64,000 nucleotides of DNA from Rheinheimera mangrovi (GCF_003990335.1 NZ_CP034683.1:2246501-2310500), one strand, 5' to 3'; positions 1-9,685 are shown, counted from the stretch's first letter. Notes: generated by a model from the sequence alone, not told the origin. Translations and numbers: made by a program.

Positions 1-1638
1 AAAGAGCAGGGCGAAGCTCCATTAAAAGAACATTTAGCTGCCGCTTTATTAATTCGTTCCGGCTGGAAGGCTGATCAACCTTTATATGATCCGTTTTGTG
101 GTAGCGGTACTTTATTGATAGAAGCGGTGCTGATGGCACGTCAGTTAGCTCCTGGTTTAAAACGTGAAAAGTTTGCTTTTGAACAATGGGGCGATCACCA
201 GCCAGAATTGTGGCAACAACTGCGTGCAGAGGCTTTAGGCTCGCGTCAGGCTATCGCTGAAGGTGTGACTTTTGTTGGTAGCGATACTGATGAACGTACC
301 TTACAAAAAGCCCGTCAGAATGCGGCCCGTGCTGGTGTGGCTGACTATATAGAATTTATCACCCAAGATGCGACACAAATTCAATCGGCTGTGTGCGAAG
401 GTAAAGGCGTTATTATTACCAACCCGCCATATGGTGAGCGTTTAGGGGATTTACCTCAACTTATTCCTGTCTATGCTGAATTTTCCTTAGGCCTGAAAAA
501 ACACTATCAGGGCTGGCGTTTAGCCATTATTACCTCAAGCCCGGATTTATTGCGGGCATTGAAGCTCTCTAAAGCCAAAAGCTATAAATTCACTAACGGT
601 CCTTTGGACTGTGAATTTACTATGTTTGATTTGACCGAACAGCAAGTTCAGGTCAATGCCAACAGCCAAAGTGCAGCCTTGTTTTATGCTGAAAGCGAAT
701 CTTTTGGCAATCGCCTGAAGAAAAACGTCAAGCAGCTGGAGAAGTGGGCTAAACGCGAAAACATCAGTTGCTACCGTATGTATGACGCTGATATTCCGGA
801 ATACAACGTGGCGGTCGACTGGTATGACGGCGAAGTAGTGATCCATGAATACGCGGCTCCTGCCAATGTGGATGAACAAATAGCGCAAAAACGTTTGTTT
901 GACGTGGTGAACCTGGTGCCTAAGGTGCTTGGCATTAGCAGCGACAAGCTGGTGCTAAAGGTCCGTGAAAAACAAAAAGGCAAAGAGCAGTATCAGGCAC
1001 TTGCTAAAGCCGGGCAATACAAAGAAGTGACTGAATATGGCGCTAAGTTTTTAGTCAACCTGCGGGATTATTTAGATACCGGCTTGTTTTTAGATCACCG
1101 TGTCACCCGTTTGGCGATTCAACAGCAAGCCAAAGGCAAAAAAGTACTGAATTTATTTGCCTACACAGGCACAGCGTCTGTGCATGCGGCTTTAGGTGGC
1201 GCTTTGTCTGTCACTACGGTTGATATGTCCAATACCTATCTGGACTGGGCCAAACGCAACTTTCTGATCAATGGTCTGGAAGGCAAGGCCTATCAGTTTA
1301 TTCAGGATAACTGTCTGGATTGGCTGAAAGGCTGCAAAAACCAGTTTGATTTAATCTTTGTCGACCCGCCGACGTTCTCCAACTCCAAACGGATGGAAGA
1401 CACCTGGGATGTACAACGTGATCACGTCAAGTTACTGACTATGGTTGGACGCTGCCTGGCGCCGAACGGCAAAGTGATTTTCTCTAATAACAAACGCCGT
1501 TTTAAGCTGGACAAAGCGGTGTTGGAAGAGGCTGGATGGAGTATCAAAGATATTTCAGCCCAAAGTTTACCGGAAGATTTTAAACGCAACCCGCATATTC
1601 ACGTGTGTTTTGAGCTCTTCAAACGGGTTGATGCATAA
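1..1638 (+). CDS. rlmL: 23S rRNA (guanine) methyltransferase RlmKL, 5' end outside window
   Basis: Bifunctional SAM-dependent methyltransferase of 23S rRNA: the RlmL half makes m2G2445 and the RlmK half m7G2069 in E. coli. The reading frame is open from base 1, so the N-terminal THUMP region (roughly 150 residues by comparison with the 702-residue E. coli enzyme) lies outside. Visible are the RlmL motif DPFCGSGTLLIEA at bases 88-126, the catalytic NPPYGERLG near base 420, and the RlmK domain with FAYTGTASVHAA and VDPPTFSNSKRM near 1160-1395. The stop codon abuts the next ATG, so it is probably co-transcribed with the glutaredoxin-like gene and uup. An internal ATG at 124-132 should not be taken as the start, since conserved sequence continues upstream. 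Confidence 0.96.
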   Translation, partial: KEQGEAPLKEHLAAALLIRSGWKADQPLYDPFCGSGTLLIEAVLMARQLAPGLKREKFAFEQWGDHQPELWQQLRAEALGSRQAIAEGVTFVGSDTDERTLQKARQNAARAGVADYIEFITQDATQIQSAVCEGKGVIITNPPYGERLGDLPQLIPVYAEFSLGLKKHYQGWRLAIITSSPDLLRALKLSKAKSYKFTNGPLDCEFTMFDLTEQQVQVNANSQSAALFYAESESFGNRLKKNVKQLEKWAKRENISCYRMYDADIPEYNVAVDWYDGEVVIHEYAAPANVDEQIAQKRLFDVVNLVPKVLGISSDKLVLKVREKQKGKEQYQALAKAGQYKEVTEYGAKFLVNLRDYLDTGLFLDHRVTRLAIQQQAKGKKVLNLFAYTGTASVHAALGGALSVTTVDMSNTYLDWAKRNFLINGLEGKAYQFIQDNCLDWLKGCKNQFDLIFVDPPTFSNSKRMEDTWDVQRDHVKLLTMVGRCLAPNGKVIFSNNKRRFKLDKAVLEEAGWSIKDISAQSLPEDFKRNPHIHVCFELFKRVDA

Positions 1639-1875
1639 ATGCAGATGCGGCTTTACAGCACCTGGGGTTGCCATTTATGTGAACAGGCCGAGCAGCTTTT
1701 GCTGCAGGCCGGTTTGGCAGGTGCGGTAGAAATTATCGATATAGTGGACGATCCGGAGTCTTTTCAGCGCTACCGGGTGCATATTCCAGTGTTTAAAGTG
1801 AAAGACCAGGAACTGTTCTGGCCCTTTGACCTTGCACAGATACAACAACTGCTTGAGCAGTCGTCAGGACAATAA
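1639..1875 (+). CDS. Glutaredoxin-like protein (DUF836)
   Basis: A 78-residue thioredoxin-fold protein of the glutaredoxin-like DUF836 family. The N-terminal WGCHLCEQAE carries a CxxC redox motif just after the first beta strand, and the central HIPVF matches the cis-proline region of the fold. The substrate is unknown. The ATG directly follows the rlmKL TAA with no gap and the uup GTG follows two bases after its stop, so the three genes look translationally coupled. This position between rlmKL and uup is a recurrent gammaproteobacterial arrangement. Confidence 0.85.
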   Translation: MQMRLYSTWGCHLCEQAEQLLLQAGLAGAVEIIDIVDDPESFQRYRVHIPVFKVKDQELFWPFDLAQIQQLLEQSSGQ

Positions 1876-1877
1876 AA

Positions 1878-3788
1878 GTGGAATTATTACGTTTTCAACA
1901 AGCCAGTCTGGCTTTTGGTACTCATCCCATTTTAGACAAAGTGGATTTTAGTTTATTTGCCGGCGAACGTGTCTGTTTAGTTGGCCGTAACGGCGCTGGT
2001 AAATCCTCCTTCTTAAAAATATTGACCGGTCATCAAAATTTAGATGACGGCCAGGTGGTACGGCAGAACAATTTAGTGATCAGCCGCTTAGAGCAAGACC
2101 CACCAGCCCGGGTTGACATCAAAGTGGCAGATTTTATCCGTGAAGGTGCAGGCGATTTAGCCGAAAAGCTGCAGCGCTTCTATCATTTGGCCGATCATTT
2201 CTCGGAAGCAACCGAAGCAGAACAACGTGAGTTTGGTGTGTTACAGGCTGAGTTGGACACCCGTCATGGCTGGCAGTTAGAAAGCCGTATTGAAGAGTTG
2301 TGTTTGCAGTTTGAAATGGACCCCAATACCACGCTCGCTTCGTTATCCGGCGGCTGGTTACGTAAAGCGGCTTTGGCCAAGGCTTTAGTGTCGCAACCGA
2401 ATGTGCTGTTGCTGGACGAACCAACCAACCACTTAGACGTCGCTGCTATTCAATGGCTTGAGCAGTTCTTTATGAACTTCAAAGGCGCCATTATTTTTAT
2501 CTCGCACGACAGGGCCTTTATCCGCGCTTTAGCTAGCCGCATTATCGATTTAGACCGTGGTGAGCTCACTTCACACCCTGGTAATTACGCTGAGTATCTG
2601 GAGCGTAAGCAAAAAATGCTGGAAACAGAGCAGCAGCACAATGCGCTCTTTGATAAAAAGTTGGCGGAAGAAGAAGTCTGGATCCGCCAGGGCATTAAAG
2701 CCCGCCGTACTCGCAACGAAGGCCGGGTTCGTGCGTTAAAAGCACTGCGTAACGAACGCGCCGCCCGGGTTGAACAACTGGGCAAAGTAGAATTTGCCAT
2801 TGAGCAATCGCAAAAATCCGGCAAACTGGTGTTTGAAACCAAAGGGGTGAACGTCAGTTTTAAAGGTGACGCTGTTTTAAAAGATTTGAACGTCCTGGTG
2901 ATGCGTGGAGATCGTATCGCTTTGGTTGGCCCAAATGGTGTGGGTAAATCCACCTTAATCAAAACCTTGCTGGGCGAGTACAACGCCGACAGCGGTGAAA
3001 TTAAACGCGGTACCAACCTGGAAGTGGCCTATTTTGACCAGCACCGTATTCAGCTGGATTTAGACGCCACAGTGCAGGATAACGTCGCTGATGGGAAGCA
3101 GGAAATCACCCAAAATGGCCAAACCCGCCATGTACTGAGTTACTTGCAGGACTTCTTATTTGCACCAGCGCGCGCCAGAACACCGGTTCGGGCTTTATCT
3201 GGTGGTGAGAAAAACCGCTTATTGCTGGCACGTTTATTCGCTAAGCCTAGTAATTTACTGATCCTCGATGAACCGACCAACGATCTGGATGTGGAAACTC
3301 TTGAACTGCTTGAAGATATTCTGCAGCAGTATCAGGGCACAGTGCTGCTAGTTAGCCACGACCGTGAGTTTGTTAATAATACAGTGACAAGTTCTTTGTA
3401 TTTTGCCGGTCAGGGCAAGGTGGTTGACATAGCCGGTGACTACGAAGATGTGGTGGCCTATCAAAAACGGCAGCAAAATAATGTAAAAGCTGTTGAAACT
3501 GTGCAAAAAAGTGTAAAACCTGTCGAAGAAAAGCCTGTTGAGCTTTCATCCACAAGCAGTAAGAAGTTATCATACAAAGAGAAACGAGAACTGGAACTAT
3601 TGCCCGCTTTAATCGAGACGCTTGATGCAGAATTAAGTGCCTTGCAGCAGCAAGTGAATGATCCACAATTTTTCCGGCAAAGTGCCGAGAGCACCCAAAA
3701 AGCGTTGAACCTATTGCATGAGACCGAGTCGAAGCTCGCGCACGCTTATGAGCGTTGGGAACAATTAGAAGCATTAAATCAGCAGTAA
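1878..3788 (+). CDS. uup: ABC-F ATPase Uup
   Basis: Soluble ABC-F protein of 636 residues with two ATP-binding cassettes and no membrane segments. Walker A motifs GRNGAGKSS and GPNGVGKST, signature motifs LSGGWL and LSGGEKN, and Walker [12 protein letters not shown] and LILDEPTNDLD are all present. A lysine/glutamate-rich C-terminal coiled coil (last ~90 residues, starting around KLSYKEKRELE) is the Uup DNA-binding domain. E. coli Uup affects transposon excision and ribosome function. The start is GTG at 1878, two bases after the preceding stop; no better ATG precedes the conserved ELLRFQQASLAFG. Confidence 0.95.
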   Translation: MELLRFQQASLAFGTHPILDKVDFSLFAGERVCLVGRNGAGKSSFLKILTGHQNLDDGQVVRQNNLVISRLEQDPPARVDIKVADFIREGAGDLAEKLQRFYHLADHFSEATEAEQREFGVLQAELDTRHGWQLESRIEELCLQFEMDPNTTLASLSGGWLRKAALAKALVSQPNVLLLDEPTNHLDVAAIQWLEQFFMNFKGAIIFISHDRAFIRALASRIIDLDRGELTSHPGNYAEYLERKQKMLETEQQHNALFDKKLAEEEVWIRQGIKARRTRNEGRVRALKALRNERAARVEQLGKVEFAIEQSQKSGKLVFETKGVNVSFKGDAVLKDLNVLVMRGDRIALVGPNGVGKSTLIKTLLGEYNADSGEIKRGTNLEVAYFDQHRIQLDLDATVQDNVADGKQEITQNGQTRHVLSYLQDFLFAPARARTPVRALSGGEKNRLLLARLFAKPSNLLILDEPTNDLDVETLELLEDILQQYQGTVLLVSHDREFVNNTVTSSLYFAGQGKVVDIAGDYEDVVAYQKRQQNNVKAVETVQKSVKPVEEKPVELSSTSSKKLSYKEKRELELLPALIETLDAELSALQQQVNDPQFFRQSAESTQKALNLLHETESKLAHAYERWEQLEALNQQ

Positions 3789-3800
3789 CAGGGGACCTGA

Positions 3801-5444
3801 ATGAGATTATCGCCCGTAGTATTAGCCATATTAACCGGCTTGGCCGCCAGTTCAGCATATGCCGCCGTGTATCAGGTTCAGGAGTTGCCGGAAGTCAGCA
3901 CTGTGCGTTCTCAGTTTGGCGCAGCTATTAATGACAATGGCGATGTAGTAGGGAACGGCAGTTTTATCTATAACTTTCCTGTAGATATAAGCGCAATAAA
4001 TTTTGAAGATGCGTCTTTAGTTGCTGCACTGTCCGCTGAAACTATTGAGCAGATTAAATTAGGTAATGTGACGGCCTCATCCTTGAGCGTATTGCTAAAT
4101 TACCTTGGAAACAACAGCACAAATTATAGAATTCAACGTTACAGTGATGTGCAGGCGTTAAATTTATCGACAGGTGCGCAAGTCAGAGTCAGAGAACAGG
4201 CTGCTGTCCCAACGAACAGAGAATACGTATACGATATTAATAACAGTGGTAACGCAATTGCGGTGGCTACAACGCCTTTTACTCTTCAGAGCTTTACTCC
4301 TGCGGCAACAGAAGCAGTGCCTTCTCCTGAGACAGTAAATGTTTGGGTACCAGAGCAGGGTTACATCAAATCTTACGTCGTGAGCGGTAACAGCGTGATC
4401 CCTTTACCTATCCCATTTGAGGAACTTGGTGGTGGTTTTGCGACAGCGTCAAAAATTAGCGAATCGAATTACATCGCTGGCTCTGGAAGCGTATCCATGC
4501 TGGATACTAACAAGACGGTTATTGAAACTGCCTGTAAAGGAGAATCAACTCCGGTTAATCTGTGCTATCACGGCTATGGTACATCAAGTTATGTCGAAAG
4601 AGCGCTCGTCTGGAAAATGAACGATTCTGGTCAGATTTCTGCTGCTGTTCAATATGGCTTTCTGGGACCTGTTGTTGAAGGCACTACTGACGCTACATAC
4701 TTAAGCCGCGCTACTTCGGTGAATGATTCTGGTATCGCTGTAGGTTATTCCAGTTATACCAATGAAGAACGTCAGATCTTTACAAACCACGCGACTGTCT
4801 TTGACCAAAGCGAAGTGTCTGCGGTTATTGATCCTTTAGAGTGGGACGGCAGTGTCGCAAATGATATTAACAATGAAAATATTATTGTAGGTACCGCGAC
4901 TAAACGTATTAATGGTATATCGCGTGGTCGGATGTTTATATTTGATTACAATACGAAAACTGCAGTTTACCCTAATGGTTTCTTTAGTAGTTCAGGTACA
5001 GTTCCTGCCGCAATTAACGAAAACAACATGATTGTAGGTTCAGCAGAAGTTATCCCTTCAGACAGCACTACACGCAGGCAGGTCGCGTTCTTGTACGACA
5101 TGGCAACGGAGAGCTTCACTGATCTGAATACTTTGTTACCCTGTGGTGCAAATTTTAACTTGGTTGAAGCAAAAGACATTAACAACAATAATGAAATTAT
5201 TGCAAATGCCATTTATTCTCTGGAGCAACGCGATGCAAAAGGCGATGTTGTGAAGGATAGCGCTGGTAATCCGGTCATGGAAAATGTAACAAGGCCTGTG
5301 AAATTAATCCCGGTGCCTAATGGTACAATTGAAAACTGTAATGTGCCGGAAGAGATCACTTATGAACGTAAAGGCGGTTCATCAAGCTGGTACAGCTTAC
5401 TGTTGCTGCCATTATTGATGCTCAGACGCAAAGTGAAGTCTTAA
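3801..5444 (+). CDS. DUF3466 family secreted protein with GlyGly-CTERM anchor
   Basis: A 547-residue exported protein. It has a Sec signal peptide (hydrophobic core VVLAILTGLAAS, likely cleavage after AYA) and repeated beta-propeller-like motifs of the type xINDxGxIVG: AINDNGDVVG, DINNSGNAIA, SVNDSGIAVG, DINNENIIVG, AINENNMIVG and DINNNNEIIA. The C-terminus GGSSSWYSLLLLPLLMLRRK is a GlyGly-CTERM tail: glycine/serine linker, short hydrophobic helix, basic end. That tail is normally cut by a rhombosortase, giving surface attachment or secretion. Function is unknown. DUF3466 genes commonly sit between uup and rmf, as here. A strong terminator follows. Confidence 0.85.
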   Translation: MRLSPVVLAILTGLAASSAYAAVYQVQELPEVSTVRSQFGAAINDNGDVVGNGSFIYNFPVDISAINFEDASLVAALSAETIEQIKLGNVTASSLSVLLNYLGNNSTNYRIQRYSDVQALNLSTGAQVRVREQAAVPTNREYVYDINNSGNAIAVATTPFTLQSFTPAATEAVPSPETVNVWVPEQGYIKSYVVSGNSVIPLPIPFEELGGGFATASKISESNYIAGSGSVSMLDTNKTVIETACKGESTPVNLCYHGYGTSSYVERALVWKMNDSGQISAAVQYGFLGPVVEGTTDATYLSRATSVNDSGIAVGYSSYTNEERQIFTNHATVFDQSEVSAVIDPLEWDGSVANDINNENIIVGTATKRINGISRGRMFIFDYNTKTAVYPNGFFSSSGTVPAAINENNMIVGSAEVIPSDSTTRRQVAFLYDMATESFTDLNTLLPCGANFNLVEAKDINNNNEIIANAIYSLEQRDAKGDVVKDSAGNPVMENVTRPVKLIPVPNGTIENCNVPEEITYERKGGSSSWYSLLLLPLLMLRRKVKS

Positions 5445-5462
5445 TAACTCCTTTGTTCAGGT

Positions 5463-5489
5463 AAAAAAACCGCTCTGGCGGTTTTTTTA
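5463..5489 (+). terminator. Rho-independent terminator of the uup/DUF3466 unit
   Basis: Inverted repeat AACCGC tctg GCGGTT flanked by an A-run and followed by seven T, 18 bases after the DUF3466 stop codon. Confidence 0.85.
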
Positions 5490-5695
5490 TTGTCTTTTTT
5501 GTACAGACCCATTTATTACACAGGGTGTTTACCCCTAAAGATCCCTACTTTGGCAGGTTAAAACACGGCAGGATGAGTGTTTTCTGCAGCTTGAGCTGCC
5601 AAAGCTGAAGATCATGGACGATGTGGTAATCATCCCTTAAATTAACTGACGCTAAAAGTAGAATTTTCTCGTAATATAAACGCAGGAGATTCTGC

Positions 5696-5962
5696 ATGAA
5701 AACATCAAAATTTAGTGACAGCCAAATCCTGGCAATTTTAAAACAAGCGGAAGCTGGAGCTCCGGTTCCCGAACTCTGCCGTGAGCACGGTATGAGTTCG
5801 GCCACCTTTTACAAATGGCGCGCCAAATTTGGCGGCATGGATGCATCCATGATGGCCCGGCTTAAAGAGCTGGAGGCGGAAAATGCCCGGCTGAAAAAGA
5901 TGTACGCCGAAGAACGGCTCAAAGCCGAAATCCTCAAAGAGGCCATCGAAAAAAAGTGGTAA
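5696..5962 (+). CDS. IS3-family transposase OrfA
   Basis: An 88-residue helix-turn-helix protein of the IS3 OrfA type. The HTH region covers [16 protein letters not shown] and [14 protein letters not shown], followed by a leucine-zipper-like helix ([20 protein letters not shown]) used for multimerisation. The last codons contain the run A AAA AAG (in GAAAAAAAGTGG near 5948-5957), a canonical -1 slippery heptamer, and orfB lies in the -1 frame. The active transposase is therefore expected to be an OrfAB fusion made by programmed frameshifting. Confidence 0.93.
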   Translation: MKTSKFSDSQILAILKQAEAGAPVPELCREHGMSSATFYKWRAKFGGMDASMMARLKELEAENARLKKMYAEERLKAEILKEAIEKKW

Positions 5963-6807
5963 AGCCGTCGCGCCGACGGGAATTGGCGCAAAAGGCGGTG
6001 CGCGAGAAATCCATTTCTGTCACATTGGCCTGTGCGGTGTTTAGCATCAGTGAAACCTGCTACCGCTATCAGGCCCGTCTGAGGGATGAGAACGCGGAAA
6101 TTGCGGACTGGCTGCTGCGCTTAACCTCCACTTACCGGAGTTGGGGCTTTGGCATGTGTTTCTATTACCTGCGTAATGTGAAACGCTTTGGCTGGAACCA
6201 TAAACGTGTGCTGCGGATTTACCGCGAGCTGGAGCTGAACTTAAGGATAAAACCCAAGAAACGGCTCACCCGTGAAAAGCCTGAACCGCTGGCGGTGCCA
6301 GAGATGAAGAACCAATGCTGGTCGATGGATTTTATGCATGACCAGCTCGAGGATGGCCGCAGTTTCCGGCTGCTGAATATCATTGATGATTTTAACCGGG
6401 AAGGCTTAGCCATTGAGGTCGACTTCTCGCTACCGGCAGAACGGGTAGTCAGAGTGCTCAATCAAGTCATTGAGTGGCGAGGCAAACCCAAGGAAATCCG
6501 TAGCGACAACGGCCCTGAATACATTGGTTCTGTCCTCAAAAACTGGGCAGAATCAAACGGAGTGGCCCTGAAGTATATTCAGCCAGGCAATCCGCAGCAA
6601 AATGCCTATGTGGAGCGATATAACCGTACAGTTCGCTACGACTGGCTAAACCAATATTTATTCAGCAGTATTGCCGAAGTTCAGGACTATGCGACAGAAT
6701 GGCTGTGGTTTTATAACAATGAACGGCCAAACAAAGCTTTGGGTGGCATACCACCGAAGTACAAGGACAACTTAGTAACACAGGCTTCTACTTCAAGCGT
6801 CCATTAA
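5956..6807 (+). CDS. IS3-family transposase OrfB (DDE integrase core)
   Basis: A 283-residue product with an HTH_21-like region and an rve integrase core. The catalytic triad is visible as D in WSMDFMHD, D in IRSDNGPEY and E in [11 protein letters not shown], with the usual D-D-35-E spacing. The frame overlaps orfA by 7 bases in the -1 frame. The nominal start at 5956 is probably unused, or used only for a regulatory OrfB, with the main product made as a frameshifted fusion. Confidence 0.93.
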   Translation: MVKPSRRRELAQKAVREKSISVTLACAVFSISETCYRYQARLRDENAEIADWLLRLTSTYRSWGFGMCFYYLRNVKRFGWNHKRVLRIYRELELNLRIKPKKRLTREKPEPLAVPEMKNQCWSMDFMHDQLEDGRSFRLLNIIDDFNREGLAIEVDFSLPAERVVRVLNQVIEWRGKPKEIRSDNGPEYIGSVLKNWAESNGVALKYIQPGNPQQNAYVERYNRTVRYDWLNQYLFSSIAEVQDYATEWLWFYNNERPNKALGGIPPKYKDNLVTQASTSSVH

Positions 6808-7020
6808 AAATGGGATGATTACCATGTGAGTAAAAAAATACCTTGTGTAATTCAAAAAAAATAAATTATTTTGTCATCAAATCTTAAATAAGTTCAGGTT
6901 CTTACTTAATGTCAATAGGGCTAGGGAAAGTTTATTAGTGGAACCTTTTGGGCAACTCAACTATCTATTAAAGTGCAACGCAAGTTGCTTGTTATTTATC
7001 AGATCGAGGAAGATTGCCTT

Positions 7021-7203
7021 ATGAAAAGACAGAAAAGAGATCGTTTAGAACGTGCCCACGCTCAAGGTTATCGCGCCGCTGTCACAGGTCGCTCAAAAGA
7101 GATTTGTCCTTATCAGAATTTAGACACCAGATCGCAATGGCTCGGAGGGTACCGGGAAGCGATGGAAGACAAAGGGATTGGCCTGTTCGCCAGAGGTCAG
7201 TAA
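7021..7203 (+). CDS. rmf: Ribosome modulation factor
   Basis: A basic 60-residue protein that drives 70S ribosomes into inactive 100S dimers in stationary phase. It shows the RMF hallmarks: an N-terminal KRQKRDRLERAHAQGYRAAVTGR segment, then CPY and the WLGGYREA block. The ATG at 7021 is preceded by GAGGAAG, which fits better than an upstream in-frame start that would add 16 unrelated residues. In related genomes rmf follows uup/DUF3466; here the IS3 element lies between them and may separate rmf from part of its upstream region. A hairpin follows the gene. Confidence 0.96.
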   Translation: MKRQKRDRLERAHAQGYRAAVTGRSKEICPYQNLDTRSQWLGGYREAMEDKGIGLFARGQ

Positions 7204-7221
7204 TTCACGAATTCAGATAAC

Positions 7222-7243
7222 AAGGCCCCGATAACCGGGGCCT
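7222..7243 (+). terminator. Terminator between rmf and the convergent receptor gene
   Basis: Perfect stem AAGGCCCCG / CGGGGCCTT with a short ATAAC loop, placed between the rmf stop and the convergent receptor stop. The T-tract is weak (GTGCGTTTCT). Confidence 0.7.
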
Positions 7244-7273
7244 TGTGCGTTTCTAACCTTTAACTGTCCGCAA

Positions 7274-9649
7274 TCAAAAACGGGCTTTAAGTCCTAAGGT
7301 AAAAGAACGACCTGGCAGAGGCGCATCTTCTTTGATAAAGGAACTGTGAACAAAACCCAATTCGTCCGTCAGGTTATTGGCTTTAACAAAAGCAGTCAGG
7401 TCCAGATCATTGAGATTAAAGTAGTAGCTAAAACCTAAATCAAGGATCTGATAGGAGCCTGTGGTGCTCTCGCCAGCAGCAACCCGGTTTTGCTTCATAT
7501 AGTGAGTCCAATCTATAGTGGCAGACCAATCTTGTGCCGAATAGCTATAACCAGTTCCTACTTTTATAGGCGGTATCCGCGGTAAATCACCGCCGTTATC
7601 CAGCTTTGCTCGTACAGAATCGATAAAGAACTCAAGCTCCTGCTCTGGCGTAAGCTGATAGGCCATAGCGAATTCGGCACCATACAAAGTGGCATCTTGC
7701 TGCTGATAATGGAAAATGGAGAATTCTTCGCCTTCGTGCTCGTGAGCATGTTCTTCTTCGTGCTCGTCGTGCGCTTCAAGATCGGCCATGGTTAAACCAG
7801 AATCCTTCATATACAGATAGTTATGCACTTTGTTGTAGAACAGGTTGTAGGTGAAGGTGAAATCACCTTCAAACTTACGCAAAGTCAGGTCGATGTTGTT
7901 CGCAACCTCTTTCTTGAAGGCGGTTTCAGCTTGAGCGATTTCTCCGTCGGCATCCAGCGCATAAGCCAAACCCAGTTCATAGGTCTGAGTGGCAATGTGA
8001 GCGCCGTTGGAGTAAAGCTCGGCAGCACTTGGCGCGCGTTCAGAGCGGCTCACCGACAGCGCCCAGTTGTAACCTTGCTGGAAATTCCAGACTAAACCTG
8101 CGGAGAGGCTGGCAGCGGTAAAGTCATTTTTGACGTTTTCGGCGTGATGTTCTTCTGTTTCGGCTTCTTCATGATGATGCTCAAATTCAATGCCAGAGGC
8201 TCTGTAGTCGACCTGTTCAATACGGGCACCTAACTGGGCAGTGAAGTCACCAAAACTGCGTTCTTCCAACACAAACAAAGCATGGGAGTCTGTTTTAGTG
8301 TCCGGTGTAAAGGCTTCTTCACCTATGGCTTTGTAATCACTGTTTTGCAGATGGTAACCTACCACACCATGCCAGCCAGCGAAGGTTTCATGCTCAGCGG
8401 TAAAGCGACTTTCAAAACTGTCATTTTTAAAGGTAGTACCAATAGCACCACCTTCGATTTCATGATGTTGGTAGCGAGTCAGGGCACTGCTAAAAGATAA
8501 AGTTTCAATACCAGCAAATGGCTTATACAGCTCACCCGCTAAGCCGTATCTGTCCTGTTTTACTCTGGCAAATACGCCTGTTTCCTCGTGGCCTTCTTCC
8601 TCTTCATGCTCATGCTCTTCGTGTTCTTCATGATGATGGTGATGGCCAGGTATGCCGTATTCACTGTCAATATGCCCTATGGAGAAACCCAATAAGCCTT
8701 TGTCAGTGATCCAGCTTAATCCGCCGTTTACGGCTGAGTTGTCCAGCCAGGAGTTGGCCAGTTGATCTGAGCTTTCACCTTCGTCATTGGTAAAATCAGG
8801 TACATCGTAATTATTTGTTTTGCGTTTAAAGCCATCAAAATGCCACGCAACTTGTTCCTGACCACCGTCATGCGCCAAAGCTGCAGTTTTTTCATCTGCG
8901 CCAGAACCATATCGGCTTTCAATTTGCGTGCTGGCAGGACGTAACTGACGCGGTAATCTGTTATCGACCACATTCACTACACCACCTACGGCGCCACTGC
9001 CGTATAACAAGGTAGATGGGCCTCGTAAGACTTCTATCTGTTCTGTGGTAATAGCATCAGCACTGATGGCGTGATCCGGGCCAATACGTGATACGTCGGC
9101 AGAATCCAGGCCATTGCTTAAGATGCGAACTCTTGGACCATCCAAACCACGTAAAATAGGGCTGGCAGCAACTGGACCATAATAGTTGCTATGTACACCA
9201 GGCATAGATTTTAAGGTTTCACCTATAGTAGGTTCAGTTTTTCGGCTAAGTTCTTCGCCGGATAACACAGACACAGGGTTGGCCATTTCCAAATCGTAAT
9301 GATGCAAACCAGAAGCAGCTACCACAATTCGTTCCAGACCACCGGCTCGCAGCTGTATTCTAAGCTCGTTGTTTTGGGCATCGGCCACCTTCACAAATTG
9401 ATCGCCATAACCTGTAGCTGAAATATGCAGTTCTGCATCCGCCGGAGCCTGAATAGTAAAACGTCCGTTTTTATCCGCATAAACATATTGCTGACGGCCA
9501 TGAACATGCACACGGGCTTGTTCTATGGCTTGTCCATTGGTATCCACAACAAGACCGTTAATAGTGGTACTTTGTGCCTGCACTTGCGCTGAAAATACTG
9601 ACACGACCAGCACAGCCAGCGGAGAGAGTTGAAAAAGAGAAGGACGCAT
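7274..9649 (-). CDS. TonB-dependent outer-membrane receptor, His-rich (ZnuD-like)
   Basis: A 791-residue outer-membrane receptor. It has a signal peptide (cleavage after QVQA), a carboxypeptidase-regulatory-like domain (about 27-105), a plug domain (about 115-230, LYGSGAVGGVVNVVDN) and a 22-strand barrel ending in the C-terminal F. Several loops are packed with His/Glu/Asp (HHHHHEEHEEHEHEEE, FEHHHEEAETEEHH, DEHEEEHAHEHEGEE), the pattern of zinc receptors such as Neisseria ZnuD. A 12-bp palindrome resembling Zur sites lies 37 bp upstream. The substrate is inferred as Zn2+; Ni2+ or Co2+ remain possible. It is a single gene, convergent with rmf and divergent from a LysE-type gene. Confidence 0.92.
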   Translation of the reverse strand: MRPSLFQLSPLAVLVVSVFSAQVQAQSTTINGLVVDTNGQAIEQARVHVHGRQQYVYADKNGRFTIQAPADAELHISATGYGDQFVKVADAQNNELRIQLRAGGLERIVVAASGLHHYDLEMANPVSVLSGEELSRKTEPTIGETLKSMPGVHSNYYGPVAASPILRGLDGPRVRILSNGLDSADVSRIGPDHAISADAITTEQIEVLRGPSTLLYGSGAVGGVVNVVDNRLPRQLRPASTQIESRYGSGADEKTAALAHDGGQEQVAWHFDGFKRKTNNYDVPDFTNDEGESSDQLANSWLDNSAVNGGLSWITDKGLLGFSIGHIDSEYGIPGHHHHHEEHEEHEHEEEEGHEETGVFARVKQDRYGLAGELYKPFAGIETLSFSSALTRYQHHEIEGGAIGTTFKNDSFESRFTAEHETFAGWHGVVGYHLQNSDYKAIGEEAFTPDTKTDSHALFVLEERSFGDFTAQLGARIEQVDYRASGIEFEHHHEEAETEEHHAENVKNDFTAASLSAGLVWNFQQGYNWALSVSRSERAPSAAELYSNGAHIATQTYELGLAYALDADGEIAQAETAFKKEVANNIDLTLRKFEGDFTFTYNLFYNKVHNYLYMKDSGLTMADLEAHDEHEEEHAHEHEGEEFSIFHYQQQDATLYGAEFAMAYQLTPEQELEFFIDSVRAKLDNGGDLPRIPPIKVGTGYSYSAQDWSATIDWTHYMKQNRVAAGESTTGSYQILDLGFSYYFNLNDLDLTAFVKANNLTDELGFVHSSFIKEDAPLPGRSFTLGLKARF

Positions 9650-9685
9650 GTCGAAAAACCTTTTTTCTGTTAACTAGTGAGTGTG

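Larger units (their letters stand above)
5625..6823 (+). mobile_element. IS3-family insertion sequence, complete
   Basis: A 1199-bp element. The left end GGTAATCATCCC (5625-5636) is the exact inverse of the right end GGGATGATTACC (6812-6823). It is flanked on both sides by ATGT (5621-5624 and 6824-6827), a 4-bp target duplication such as the IS407-type group of the IS3 family makes. It holds the usual two overlapping frames, orfA and orfB. Both are intact and the ends are clean, so the copy may be active and fairly recent. Confidence 0.9.

Noticed and set aside
5540..5624. Possible gene remnant cut by the IS3 element (frame reading KTRQDECFLQLELPKLK)
   Set aside because: Short, no family recognised and no start; cannot be told from chance.
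5545..5805. Minus-strand 86-codon frame across the IS3 left end
   Set aside because: It crosses the element's terminal repeat and lies antisense to orfA, with no SD or family resemblance.
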